Under the pieces are notes generated by a model. The model was given only the letters and a program-made list of their open reading frames with translations, was not told the DNA's origin and ran no database searches. Positions 14,444 to 23,048 of a stretch of DNA of 24,413 bases are shown here, one piece after another. How positions within the stretch are numbered: the first letter of the stretch is position 1; every line of letters starts with the position of its first letter. Origin of the DNA: JACRLI01 sp035542815 (GTDB lineage: Bacteria; Eisenbacteria; RBG-16-71-46; JACRLI01); NCBI GenBank assembly GCA_035542815.1, contig DATKKS010000100.1, forward strand, positions 1 to 24,413. The letters are read 5' to 3'. Both the position numbers and the translations under genes were made by a program.

Positions 14444-17140
14444 ATGCTCGAAGAGCGCTTCCAGCAGTACGAACGGCTGACCCGTGACCTGCACCAGGAG
14501 ATCCCCGTCTTCGACGCCGCGCTGCGCTCGTCCCTGGCGGCGTTCGCCACCGACGCGGTGGACGGCGGCAAGGCCGAGATGTACCTGGCCCGGCTGGAGG
14601 GCCTGGACCGCAAGCGCGGCCCGGCGCTGTGGGGAGACTACCTGCGCGCCCACCTGGCCAGCCGCACCAACCGGGTGGAGGACTGGGAGCGCGAGCTGCT
14701 CAAGGTGGCCGACCGGCTGTCCCAGGGAGGCGCCTGGGAAACCGCGCTGGCCATGTCCGAGGAGATCCTCGAGTCGCACCCCTCGGCCGCCGCGGCCCGG
14801 CTGCAGGTGCGGGCGCTGGAGGCGCTGGGCGACACCGCGCGCCTGGAGCAGGCGCTGGAGCAGGCGTGGTCGCTGGACCCGGGCAACGCCCACGTGGCGC
14901 TGCGCCTGGCGGAGCGCGCCGGCGCGCGCGGGGACGCCGCCGGGGAGCTGGAGTGGCGCGGCGCGGCGCTCCGGGGCCTGGCCGAGACCCACGACTGGCC
15001 GGTGCTGGACGAGTGCCTGCTGGCCGTCCTGGAGGGCAGCGAGCCCTCGGCGCACGAGGCGGCCATGGACGTGCTGCTGCCGCTGTACCGCGCGGGCGAG
15101 GCGGGCCGGGCCGCGGGCTACCTGGAGCTGGGCCTGGCGCTGTGGCTCACCGCGCCCTACCGCGAGCGCCTGCTCCGCACGCTGCGCGCGGTGGTGGAGC
15201 GCGGCGGCGCCGGCGAGCCGCTGCGGGCTCCCATCGTCGCGGTGCTGCGCGCGCTGCACGCGGACTTCCCGCAGCTGGAGGAGTTCCTGGACGCCTCCGG
15301 GCTCACCCGCCTGGGCACCGGCCTGGAGGACGCGCTGCAGGCCTGGGACGAGCTGTGGGCGTGGCGGCCGGGCCTGGTGGTGGAGCACAACAGCATGGGC
15401 CTGGGGATCATCCGGGCCAACGACGGCGACCGGCTGGTGATGGACTTCCCGGAGAAACCAGGGCACTCCATGACCGTGGCCTTCGCCAAGAAGAGCCTCA
15501 CGCTGCTGCCCCCCGAGCACCTCAAGTCCCAGCTCGCGCGCGACCGCGAGGGCACCCTGGCGCGCTTCGAGAGCGACCCCGCCGGGGTGCTGGCCGACGC
15601 GCTGCAGGACCTCGGCGGCTCGGCCAAGAGCAGCGATCTCAAGAAGCACCTCACCCACCTGGGCTTTCCCACCAAGGCCTTCGCGGCCTGGTGGAAGCGG
15701 GCCAAGGCGGCCGCCGCGGGCCATCCGCGCCTGGACGACCACGAGGCCTACCGGGACGTCATGCACCTGGTGCACGCCGGCGGCGCCGGCGGCGCCGGGC
15801 TGCCGCTGCTGCAGCCCAAGAAGGGCCCCAAGGCCGCGGTCACGCTGATCACGCGCCTGCTGGCGCAGCACCCGGGCAAGCTGGAGGACGCCCAGGCGCG
15901 CTACCGGCCGTACTTCGAGACGTGGGCCACCGAGGACCGCCTGGCCGCGGGGGAGCGCGCCGCCGCGGTGCTCACGCTGGCGCGCTGGTTCCCCGACCGC
16001 TCCGAGGAGTGGGCCGGCATCGCCGGCGAGCTGGACCCGGTGGAGCTGGACGCCCCCGGCTGGAGCGCGGTCCGCGACCAGGAGCTGTGGTTCGAGCTGC
16101 TGGCGCGCCACCCGCGGTGGGGCTCGCTGCTGCCGCCGTTCCTGGGCTCCAAGAAGGCCGAGCTGCGCGCCCGCGCGCACCAGGTGCTGCGCGAGCGGTG
16201 GGCTGGCAACACTGCGGTGGAGCTGGAGCGGCTGCTGCAGCGGGCCAGCGAGCTGCCGTCCGCGGCGGTGGCCCTGTGCGCCGAGGGGCTGAACCAGCCC
16301 GAGGCGCCCGCGTGGCTCCCGCCGTGGCGGGCGGTGGTGGCGCTGGTCTCGGTGCTGGAAGCGCGGGCCCCGGAGGGCGCGGTGGACGACGCCCTGCGCA
16401 TCCTGGACGCCCAGGAGGGCGCGCTGGTGCGGCTGGTCCGCGAGGTGCCCCCGCCCGAGGACCTGGCGCTCACCCTGGAGCGGATGCTGCGCCACTGGCG
16501 CTCCTCGGACCGCTACCTCTTCCCGGTGCTGGAGTTCCTGCGCGCCACTCCAGCCGCCGCGCTGGCCGCAGCCGCCGAGCAGGTGCGGGCGGAGGCCTAC
16601 CGCAAGCTGGACATCCCCAGCGCCAGCTCCCACGACGCCGAGGCCACCCTCATGACCCGCGGCACCTTCGAGCGGCTGGTGGCGGAACTGGAGCGGCTGG
16701 ACCGCGATCTGAAGACCACCATCCCGCTGGCCATCCGCAAGGCCCGCGAGCACGGCGACCTCAGCGAGAACGCCGAATACGACGCTGCCAAGCTGAAGCA
16801 GCGCCAGACCAGCCAGCGCTGCGAGCAGCTACAGGCCACCATCCAGCGGGTGAAGCTGATCGAGGAGCTGGAGGTGCGCGGGGACGCCATCGGCCCGGGC
16901 ACCGAGGCGCTGCTGGCGGGGCCTGCGGGCGAGCGGCGGGTGTGGGTGCTGGGCGAGGGCGACAGCCACCACGGCCCGGAGGTGGTGAGCTACCTCGCGC
17001 CGGTGGGCCGGCTCCTCGCCGGGCTCAAGGTCGGCGACCGGGCGCGCCTGCCCGCCGACGGCGGCGAGGCCGAGTACGAGGTGAAGTCCGTCCGGCGCCG
17101 GATGCCGCCGGCGGCCGGGGCGCCCTCCGCGGCGAAATAG
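14444..17140 (+). CDS. Very long GreA/GreB-family transcript cleavage factor
   Basis: The product is 898 residues; ordinary GreA is about 158. The C-terminal part (about 735-898) is a complete GreA. It has a coiled coil with the acidic tip GDLSENAEYDAAK, in which D772 and E775 are the residues that place the catalytic metal in RNA polymerase, and then the FKBP-like domain ending EYEVKSVRRR. The N-terminal 300 residues are helical and TPR-like. A middle segment (about 306-355, MGLGIIRANDGDRLVMDF and FAKKSLTLLPPEHL) looks like a small beta domain. Chlamydial GreA also carries such a long extension, as I recall. Its likely role is rescue of backtracked polymerase plus an extra binding function. 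The ATG at 14444 has GGAG 6 bases upstream. Confidence 0.88.
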   Translation: MLEERFQQYERLTRDLHQEIPVFDAALRSSLAAFATDAVDGGKAEMYLARLEGLDRKRGPALWGDYLRAHLASRTNRVEDWERELLKVADRLSQGGAWETALAMSEEILESHPSAAAARLQVRALEALGDTARLEQALEQAWSLDPGNAHVALRLAERAGARGDAAGELEWRGAALRGLAETHDWPVLDECLLAVLEGSEPSAHEAAMDVLLPLYRAGEAGRAAGYLELGLALWLTAPYRERLLRTLRAVVERGGAGEPLRAPIVAVLRALHADFPQLEEFLDASGLTRLGTGLEDALQAWDELWAWRPGLVVEHNSMGLGIIRANDGDRLVMDFPEKPGHSMTVAFAKKSLTLLPPEHLKSQLARDREGTLARFESDPAGVLADALQDLGGSAKSSDLKKHLTHLGFPTKAFAAWWKRAKAAAAGHPRLDDHEAYRDVMHLVHAGGAGGAGLPLLQPKKGPKAAVTLITRLLAQHPGKLEDAQARYRPYFETWATEDRLAAGERAAAVLTLARWFPDRSEEWAGIAGELDPVELDAPGWSAVRDQELWFELLARHPRWGSLLPPFLGSKKAELRARAHQVLRERWAGNTAVELERLLQRASELPSAAVALCAEGLNQPEAPAWLPPWRAVVALVSVLEARAPEGAVDDALRILDAQEGALVRLVREVPPPEDLALTLERMLRHWRSSDRYLFPVLEFLRATPAAALAAAAEQVRAEAYRKLDIPSASSHDAEATLMTRGTFERLVAELERLDRDLKTTIPLAIRKAREHGDLSENAEYDAAKLKQRQTSQRCEQLQATIQRVKLIEELEVRGDAIGPGTEALLAGPAGERRVWVLGEGDSHHGPEVVSYLAPVGRLLAGLKVGDRARLPADGGEAEYEVKSVRRRMPPAAGAPSAAK

Positions 17141-17155
17141 CGTCGCAGCGCTGCC

Positions 17156-17176
17156 GGGGGCGCCCCAGGGCGCCCT
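17156..17176 (+). terminator. Hairpin after the GreA-type gene
   Basis: Two copies of the self-complementary GGGCGCCC (17158-17165 and 17168-17175) can pair with each other or fold separately, starting 15 bases after the stop codon at 17140. There is no T-run, so termination is only plausible. Confidence 0.35.
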
Positions 17177-17186
17177 CCGCCGCGGC

Positions 17187-17235
17187 CCGGCGATCGCACG
17201 CCGCCGCCGCCCTGCGCGGCCGCGCCGGCGATCGC
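17187..17235. repeat. Direct repeat CCGGCGATCGC upstream of the OPT promoter
   Basis: The 11-base unit occurs at 17187-17197 and again at 17225-17235, 38 bases apart. Each contains the palindrome GCGATCGC. The second copy ends 9 bases before the -35 of the transporter promoter. It could be a regulator site; chance is not excluded. Confidence 0.35.
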
Positions 17236-17244
17236 GGCGCGCAA

Positions 17245-17274
17245 TTGACACCCCCGCGCGCCCTCGCGCACAAT
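17245..17274 (+). promoter_or_regulatory. Sigma-70-like promoter for the OPT transporter
   Basis: A perfect TTGACA (17245-17250), 18 bases, then CACAAT (17269-17274). Transcription would start near 17281, about 90 bases before the ATG at 17372. An ATG at 17273 overlaps the -10 and cannot be the start on this transcript. Confidence 0.7.
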
Positions 17275-17371
17275 GGCGGCTCCCGTAGCCGTGTGTGTCC
17301 CGCGCGCCGCGGCACGCCCCCTCCCGCCGCCCGCGCTCCCGGTTCCCTACCCTTGCCGGAGGTCACGCCCG

Positions 17372-19903
17372 ATGTCGAGCGATCCCGCGAGGCCCACCAA
17401 GCACCTGTCGGAATCGTCCGGCGGCGGCGCCGCGCCTGGCGCCTACGAGCCCTACATCCCGGCCTCGGCCCGGCTGCCGGAGTTCACGCCCATCCCGATC
17501 GTCATGGGCACCCTGCTGGGCATGGTGTTCGGCGCCTCCTCGCTGTACCTGGTGCTCAAGGTGGGGCTCACCGTCAGCGCCTCCATCCCGGTGGCGGTGC
17601 TGTCCATCACCTTCTTCCGCATTCTCTCCAAGCTCGGCGCGCGCGACGCCACGATCTTGGAAAACAACATCGTTCAGATCGGCGGGTCCGCCGGGGAATC
17701 GATCGCGTTCGGGGTGGGCGTGACGATGCCCGCGATCATGATCCTGGGCTTCGACCTGGAGATCTGGCGGGTCATGCTGGTGGGGCTGCTGGGAGGGCTG
17801 CTGGGAATCCTGATGATGATCCCGCTGCGCCGCGCGCTCATCGTGCAGCAGCACGGGGTGTTGAAGTACCCGGAGGGCACCGCCTGCGCCGAGGTGCTGA
17901 TCGCGGGGGCCTCGCCCGATTCCCGCGCCGCGGCGGCCACCGGCAAGCACTCCGCGGCCTCCGACTCCGCCGCCACGCCCATGGGCGCCCGCACCATCTT
18001 CACCGGCTTCGGCGTGGGCTTCGCGTACCACGTGGTGATGGAGGCGCTGCGCGGCTGGAAGGACATCCCGCAGAAGGTGTTCGGCGCGCCGTTCAAGGCC
18101 GCCTCCATCGCCGCGGAGATCTCCCCGGCGCTCCTGGGGGTGGGCTACATCATCGGGCCGAAGATCTCCTCCACCATGTGCGGCGGCGGGGTGCTGGCCT
18201 ACCTGGTGCTGATCCCCCTGATCAAGTTCTTCGGCGAGGGCATGACCCGCGCGCTGCCCCCCGGCACCGTCCCCATCAGCGAGATGGACCCCAGCCAGAT
18301 CCGCGGCGCATACGTGCTGTACATCGGGGCGGGCGCGGTGGCCGCCGGCGGGATCATCAGCCTGTTCCGCTCGCTGCCCACCATCTGGCACAGCCTCAAG
18401 GAGGGCGTGCGCGACGTGAAGGCCAGCCCGGGCGCCTCGGCCTCGGCGCTGCGCACCGAGCAGGACCTGTCCATGCGGTTCGTGGTGGGCGGCATCATCC
18501 TGCTGATCGCGATGATCATGTTCTTCCACACCCTGCACATGAACCTGCTGGGGGCGGTGCTCATCGTGATCTTCGGGTTCCTGTTCGTGACCGTGTCCTC
18601 GCGCCTGGTGGGCGAGATCGGCTCCTCGTCCAACCCGATCTCGGGGATGACCGTGGCGACGCTGCTGCTCACCTGCCTGGTGTTCGTGCTGGTGGGCTGG
18701 ACCGGCCCGACCTACTACGTCACGGCGCTCTCGGTCGGGGGCATCGTGTGCATCGCCGCCTCCAACGGCGGGGCCACCTCGCAGGGGCTCAAGGCCGGCT
18801 TCCTGGTGGGCGGCACCCCGCGGCCGCAGCAGATCTCCATCCTCATCGGGGCGTTCGCCTCGGCGCTGATCCTGGGGCCGATCCTGCTGAAGCTGAACGA
18901 CGCGGCCACCGTGTACGTGCCGCGCCTCACGTTCGAGGCCGCGCGCGGCGCGGCCGCGGCGCTGCCGGCGGACAAGCTCCGGGCGCTGCCCGCGTACGCC
19001 GAGGCGGCCCGGCCGCCGGTGCCCGGCGAGTATCGCTTGCTGACGGTGGCCCCCGGCACGGCGCCGCCGGTAGCCGGCCTGGAACCCGGCGAGTACCTGG
19101 TGACCGCCTCCGGCGCGCTGGCCTACCGGGTGCAGCAGAACTTCCCCGGCGGGATGCACGCGCCGGCCGCGGCGGTGGGAGTCGCGGAGCGGATCCGCGG
19201 CCCGCAGGCCGTCTCTGACGCCGCCACCTACCACGTGTGGCAGAAGACCACCGACGCCGGCGGGCCGCAGGGCCGCTACCTGGTGAACGCGCAGGGCGAG
19301 CCGGTGTACCTGGTGGATCCGGGGATCAACGGCGTGCACCGGGAGCGCCCGGACGGCTCCACGGTGACTAAGTACGACGCCCCCAAGGCCACCCTGATGT
19401 CGTACATCATCAAGGGCATCCTCAACCGGCAGCTGCCGTGGGGCCTGGTGCTGCTGGGGGTGATGATCGCGATCGTGCTGGAGATGGCCGGGATCCCGTC
19501 GCTGGCGTTCGCCGTGGGCGTGTACCTGCCGATCTCCTCGTCCACCCCCATCTTCGTGGGCGGGATGGTGCGGTGGCTGGTGGACCACTGGCTGAAAACC
19601 ACCAAGTTCAAGGGCCGCGACCTCACGCCCGAGCAGCTCAACGCGGAGGGCGACAAGAGCCCCGGCGTGCTGATGGCCTCCGGCTACATCGCCGGGGGCG
19701 CCATCGCCGGGATCGTGGTGGCCTTCCTGGCCGGGGTGCTGAGCGACGTGAACGCCAAGTTCGAGAGCTGGTCCACCGCGCACAACCCGTTCTTCAACGG
19801 GCCCAACGCGGACCTGCTGTCCATGCTCCCGTTCCTGGCGCTGACGGCGCTCCTGTACCTCACCGGGCGCGAGGTGGTCCTGGCGGGCAAGAAGACCCCG
19901 TAG
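17372..19903 (+). CDS. OPT-family oligopeptide transporter
   Basis: This 843-residue membrane protein of the OPT family imports oligopeptides (or, in plant relatives, metal chelates) across the inner membrane. Family marks are PIPIVMGTLLGMVFGASSLY (40-59), the ENNIVQIGGSAGESIAFGVG segment (about 95-114), GTACAEVL, and about 14-16 hydrophobic helices. A soluble loop of about 165 residues (505-672) holds two related copies of a short beta motif before the last helices. The ATG at 17372 has GGAGG 9 bases upstream and lies downstream of a strong promoter; the longer frame from 17273 starts inside the promoter. It converges on the cytochrome gene. Together with the POT transporter and the M1 aminopeptidase it suggests peptide use. 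Confidence 0.9.
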   Translation: MSSDPARPTKHLSESSGGGAAPGAYEPYIPASARLPEFTPIPIVMGTLLGMVFGASSLYLVLKVGLTVSASIPVAVLSITFFRILSKLGARDATILENNIVQIGGSAGESIAFGVGVTMPAIMILGFDLEIWRVMLVGLLGGLLGILMMIPLRRALIVQQHGVLKYPEGTACAEVLIAGASPDSRAAAATGKHSAASDSAATPMGARTIFTGFGVGFAYHVVMEALRGWKDIPQKVFGAPFKAASIAAEISPALLGVGYIIGPKISSTMCGGGVLAYLVLIPLIKFFGEGMTRALPPGTVPISEMDPSQIRGAYVLYIGAGAVAAGGIISLFRSLPTIWHSLKEGVRDVKASPGASASALRTEQDLSMRFVVGGIILLIAMIMFFHTLHMNLLGAVLIVIFGFLFVTVSSRLVGEIGSSSNPISGMTVATLLLTCLVFVLVGWTGPTYYVTALSVGGIVCIAASNGGATSQGLKAGFLVGGTPRPQQISILIGAFASALILGPILLKLNDAATVYVPRLTFEAARGAAAALPADKLRALPAYAEAARPPVPGEYRLLTVAPGTAPPVAGLEPGEYLVTASGALAYRVQQNFPGGMHAPAAAVGVAERIRGPQAVSDAATYHVWQKTTDAGGPQGRYLVNAQGEPVYLVDPGINGVHRERPDGSTVTKYDAPKATLMSYIIKGILNRQLPWGLVLLGVMIAIVLEMAGIPSLAFAVGVYLPISSSTPIFVGGMVRWLVDHWLKTTKFKGRDLTPEQLNAEGDKSPGVLMASGYIAGGAIAGIVVAFLAGVLSDVNAKFESWSTAHNPFFNGPNADLLSMLPFLALTALLYLTGREVVLAGKKTP

Positions 19904-19933
19904 GGGCGCACGGCGGCGTGCCCGCCGGGCGTC

Positions 19934-20527
19934 CTAGTGCCGGCGCTGTTTCGAGGCGGACGCGCCTGCGGCGCCCCCCGCGTGCTGCACCTCCCACGCC
20001 GGCGGCGGCGGGAAGGTGATCACCCCGATGCTCGGCTTGGCGCCCGGGGCCAGCGGGTCGGGCACGTGATGGCGGACCGCCGGAATGGTCTTGAGGTAGG
20101 CCGCGATGGCGCCGGCGTCCTCGTCGGTGAGCCTCGCGAAGTCCATCCACGGCATGATCGGGGCCAGCATCCGGCCGTCGGGGCGCATGCCGGTGCGCAG
20201 GGCCTTCACGATGTCGGCCTCGCTCCACCGGCCCAGCCCGGTCTCCGGGTCGGGCGTCAGGTTGCGCGCACACACCACCCCCCACGGCCCCTGCCAGCCC
20301 ACCTCGCTGCCGGAGAGCTTCCGGTTCATGTCCGGGGCGCCGTAGAACGAGCCCGGGGTGTGGCAGTCATTGCAGCCCGTCACCCGGACCAGGTACTCGC
20401 CGCGGGCGACCTTATCGGAATTTCCTCCGGCGCGGCGCTGCGGGGTGGCGGCGACGAGCGCCAGCAGCGCGACGGCGGCGAGGAGCGCGGCGGCCAGGGC
20501 ATGCGGGATGCGGCGGGGACGGTGCAT
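19934..20527 (-). CDS. Exported mono-haem c-type cytochrome
   Basis: The product is 197 residues with a signal peptide (basic MHRPRR, hydrophobic about 10-27). It has one haem-binding site CNDCH (C52, C55, H56) and the likely sixth ligand M125 in APIMPWMDFARLTDED. The blocks ARNLTPDPETGLGRWSEADI and MRPDGR match cytochromes that serve alcohol, gluconate or similar dehydrogenases, but no such enzyme is adjacent. It should carry electrons in the periplasm. The ATG at 20527 has AGGAGG 6 bases upstream. It is 170 bases past the M1 aminopeptidase gene on the same strand, probably on its own transcript. Its partner is unknown. Confidence 0.85.
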   Translation of the reverse strand: MHRPRRIPHALAAALLAAVALLALVAATPQRRAGGNSDKVARGEYLVRVTGCNDCHTPGSFYGAPDMNRKLSGSEVGWQGPWGVVCARNLTPDPETGLGRWSEADIVKALRTGMRPDGRMLAPIMPWMDFARLTDEDAGAIAAYLKTIPAVRHHVPDPLAPGAKPSIGVITFPPPPAWEVQHAGGAAGASASKQRRH

Positions 20528-20679
20528 GGAATGCCTCCTGGGTGGGGAAGGAACCTCGGGTCGTGCGGCCGGGCTGAAGGATGGACTGCGGAACCGGCGC
20601 CGGGCTTCCAGGCTGGGGACGCCAATGCCGCGGGCCAGTGAGAACTTGGATGCAACAGGGGTGGCGGGGTTTCAGGCGG

Positions 20680-20697
20680 GCGCCGGCGGGCCGGCGC
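20680..20697 (-). terminator. Hairpin directly after the aminopeptidase stop
   Basis: A 7-bp stem, GCGCCGG (20680-20686) with CCGGCGC (20691-20697) and a 4-base loop, abuts the stop codon. No T-run follows on the minus strand, so its strength is uncertain. Confidence 0.4.
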
Positions 20698-22737
20698 TCA
20701 CCGGAGCCACAGCACCTTGGCCGAGGCCGCGGGCGCGCCGCCGGTGAGCCGCGCGAAGTACATGCCCGAGGCCGCCGGCCCGGTCGGCGCCGCGCTGGCC
20801 GCCAGGGAGTCCAGGCTCACGCTGCCGGCCCCCTCGCCCAGCGCGCCGCCCCAGCGCACCCGGAACGTGCCCGAGGCGCCGTTGCCCCGCCACAGCGTGG
20901 CCACCCGTCGGCCCAGCACGTCGAACAGCTCCAGCCGCGCGCCGCGCGCCGGGTCGCCCTGGGGCACCTCGAACTCCACCTCGGTCACCCCGCGGCCGGA
21001 GCGCACCGCAGTGATGCGCAGCGCGGGCCGCCCCGGCGGGCCGCCGGCGCCGCTGGCGGAGCTGCCCGGCACGCGCAGGTACAGCAGCCAGCCGCTGGGA
21101 TCCACGGTCACGCTGTCCACCGGCGCGGCCAGCGTGAACTGGGTGGTGGAGCGGGGGCCGGTGCGCCCCATCCACACCGTCACCAGGGTGTCGTGCCCCC
21201 CGGCGTGGAGCACCAGGTCCACCGGCATCTGGAACACCGGCCGCCCGGTCTGGAGCTGCTCCAGGGTCACGTTGTCGTAGTAGCCGCCCGCGGCCCGCGG
21301 CGTGGCGCCGCAGGTCAGGCGCAGCACCGGGTGGCCGCGCCCGTACACCCACGGGTCGAAGAACCACGCCAGCGAGCCGCCGTAGCGCGCCTCCATGGCC
21401 GCCTGGAAGTCGGCCACCGAGCCGCTGGCGTACTTGTTGGCCCGCCCGTAATCCCGCCAGCCGCCGATGAAGGCGCTGTCGCCCATCACCCGGCGCAGCA
21501 TGTGGAGCGCCCAGGCGCCCTTGTAGTAGATGGTGATCCCGAAGACCTTGTTGGCGGGCGGAGCGTACAGCGGGTAGCTGTAGGTGGACTCCTCGTGGAA
21601 GTACACCTGGGCCCACTGCTGCAGGCGCTCCAGGGCGTGGGGCGTGCCGTACTTGTGGAAGTCGTACAGGATGTCGCCGTAACTGGCGAACCCCTCGTTC
21701 ACCCAGATGTCGTTCCAGGTGAAGCAGGTGGTCATGTCGCCCCACCACTGGTGGGCCAGCTCGTGTGCGATGGCCCACTCGTAGCTGCGGGTGCCGGTGA
21801 GCCACCAGCGCGTGATGAGGGTGCGGGTCTGGTTCTCCATGCCCCCGCCGAAGTCCTTGGTGGCGGCCATGCCGTAGTTCTCGAAGGGGTACTGGCCCCA
21901 CAGCGAGCCGAAGTAGTTGATCATGTCCGGCAGGTTGCCGAAGTCGTACACGGCGTTGGCCGAGTCCGCCTGCAGCACGTAGCTCCGGATGGGCACGTAC
22001 GCGGCGCTGTCGGTCAACTGCACGTAGTGGCCGATGGCCACCGACATGAGATAGGTGGTGATGGGGTAGTTGGTGGCCCAGTGGTAGGTCTTCTTGTGGG
22101 CCGCCGAGTTCACCGTGGGCGCCGCGGTCTGCACCCCGTTCGAGGCCACGACCATGGTGTCCGGGACCGTGGCGTGGATCTCCGAGGTGGCCTTGTCCCA
22201 CGGCTGGTCGTAGGACGGGAACCAGTAGCGCGCGTTGGACGGCTCGGAGAAGGTGTACCAGGTCTCGGGCGAGGCCACCTGGTAGCCGGCCACCGCCGGG
22301 CCGTGGTAGGTCACGGTCAGCACGGTGCTGTCGCCCGCGGCGAGCGGGTGCGGCAGCTGGATCGCGAGATGCCCCGCGGCCAGGCTGGAGCCGGCCGCCG
22401 CGCCGTCCTGCTGCACGCCGTCCACGTTGAGCGAGACGCAGTCCAGGCTCACGGTGGACAGCGTCGGCACCCGGCAGCGCAGGGTGATCGCGCAGGTCCC
22501 GGACAGGTTGGCCGCCGAGCACGGGAAGTCCAGGTCCAGCCGGTAGTGGAGGACGTCGTAGTCGTGCAGGCTCTCGGCCTGCGCCGCGTACGGCCGCGCC
22601 AGGCGCAGCAGCGTGCCCTTCTCGGCGTCGGGCAGCATCCCGGGCGGCTCCAGCGGCGGCGCGGCCGCGCCGCACGGCGCGGGGCGCACCACGGCGGCGG
22701 CCAGCAGCAGCGCGAAAACGCAGACGGCACGGCGCAT
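20698..22737 (-). CDS. Secreted M1-family zinc aminopeptidase with C-terminal FlgD-like domain
   Basis: This 679-residue exported peptidase removes N-terminal residues from peptides. After a signal peptide (1-24) and a beta-rich N-domain it has the exopeptidase motif GGMEN (298-302), zinc site HELAHQWW (H325, E326, H329), third ligand E348 in NEGF, and the catalytic tyrosine Y404 in YYKG. The last 90 residues (LELFDVLGRRVATLW ... GMYFARLTGG) form a FlgD-like/T9SS type A style domain, common in secreted proteins of FCB-type bacteria. This suggests sorting to the surface or release. The ATG at 22737 has GAGGG about 7 bases upstream, and a promoter lies at 22802-22831. It would produce free amino acids and short peptides for the two transporters in the window. 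Eukaryotic-like bifunctional roles are unlikely. Confidence 0.92.
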   Translation of the reverse strand: MRRAVCVFALLLAAAVVRPAPCGAAAPPLEPPGMLPDAEKGTLLRLARPYAAQAESLHDYDVLHYRLDLDFPCSAANLSGTCAITLRCRVPTLSTVSLDCVSLNVDGVQQDGAAAGSSLAAGHLAIQLPHPLAAGDSTVLTVTYHGPAVAGYQVASPETWYTFSEPSNARYWFPSYDQPWDKATSEIHATVPDTMVVASNGVQTAAPTVNSAAHKKTYHWATNYPITTYLMSVAIGHYVQLTDSAAYVPIRSYVLQADSANAVYDFGNLPDMINYFGSLWGQYPFENYGMAATKDFGGGMENQTRTLITRWWLTGTRSYEWAIAHELAHQWWGDMTTCFTWNDIWVNEGFASYGDILYDFHKYGTPHALERLQQWAQVYFHEESTYSYPLYAPPANKVFGITIYYKGAWALHMLRRVMGDSAFIGGWRDYGRANKYASGSVADFQAAMEARYGGSLAWFFDPWVYGRGHPVLRLTCGATPRAAGGYYDNVTLEQLQTGRPVFQMPVDLVLHAGGHDTLVTVWMGRTGPRSTTQFTLAAPVDSVTVDPSGWLLYLRVPGSSASGAGGPPGRPALRITAVRSGRGVTEVEFEVPQGDPARGARLELFDVLGRRVATLWRGNGASGTFRVRWGGALGEGAGSVSLDSLAASAAPTGPAASGMYFARLTGGAPAASAKVLWLR

Positions 22738-22801
22738 CTCGGCACCCTCGGGCGTGAAAGTGGCGGGTCCGGGAGCATTCCGGCACCCGCGGCTCCCTAC
22801 G

Positions 22802-22831
22802 ATGATACCGCGGGAGGCACCCGGGGCTCAA
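22802..22831 (-). promoter_or_regulatory. Sigma-70-like promoter for the M1 aminopeptidase
   Basis: On the minus strand TTGAGC (22831-22826), 18 bases, then TATCAT (22807-22802). The leader would be about 58 bases. It lies back to back with the cold-shock promoter at 22860. Confidence 0.6.
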
Positions 22832-22859
22832 CGGCGCCGCCGGCGGCGCGAATTTCGGA

Positions 22860-22889
22860 TTGACAGGCCCCCGGCGGGCGCTCTACACT
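22860..22889 (+). promoter_or_regulatory. Sigma-70-like promoter for the cold-shock gene
   Basis: A perfect TTGACA (22860-22865), 18 bases, then TACACT (22884-22889). Transcription from near 22896 gives a leader of about 150 bases before the GTG at 23049. Confidence 0.75.
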
Positions 22890-22895
22890 TCATGG

Positions 22896-23048
22896 TGGAA
22901 TTTGGTTTGGCTGTGAATGCTGCACGCGAAAGATGCCGCAGGGGCTGAATCCAAAGCTTCTGCGGCCGCTTGATTTTGGGGCGGCTGCGCCGGCGCACCG
23001 TGCGCCCCGCGGCAGCCCGGATGAGTGAAGAAGGAGGTGAGTGGTTCA
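22896..23048 (+). promoter_or_regulatory. Long structured 5' leader of the cold-shock gene
   Basis: Hairpins can be drawn at GCCGCAG/CTGCGGC (22935-22941 with 22960-22966). A second one is nested: outer GGCTGC/GCAGCC (22983-22988 with 23012-23017) around GGCGCA/TGCGCC (22992-22997 with 23001-23006). A near-perfect ribosome binding site AAGGAGGTGA follows at 23031-23040. Long leaders that refold with temperature are known for cspA-type genes; action here is inferred. Confidence 0.5.

Noticed and set aside
17273..17371. N-terminal extension of the OPT transporter from an ATG at 17273
   Set aside because: That ATG overlaps the -10 box and the added residues are low-complexity; the ATG at 17372 has a good ribosome binding site.
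14629..19218. A 1529-codon open frame running across two genes on the plus strand
   Set aside because: It is a shadow frame of the GreA-type and OPT genes, rich in Arg, Gly, Ala and Pro as expected of out-of-frame GC-rich DNA, and it spans a promoter.
23025..23048. Earlier GTG start for the cold-shock protein
   Set aside because: It lies before the strong AAGGAGGTGA site and would add eight residues not typical of the family.
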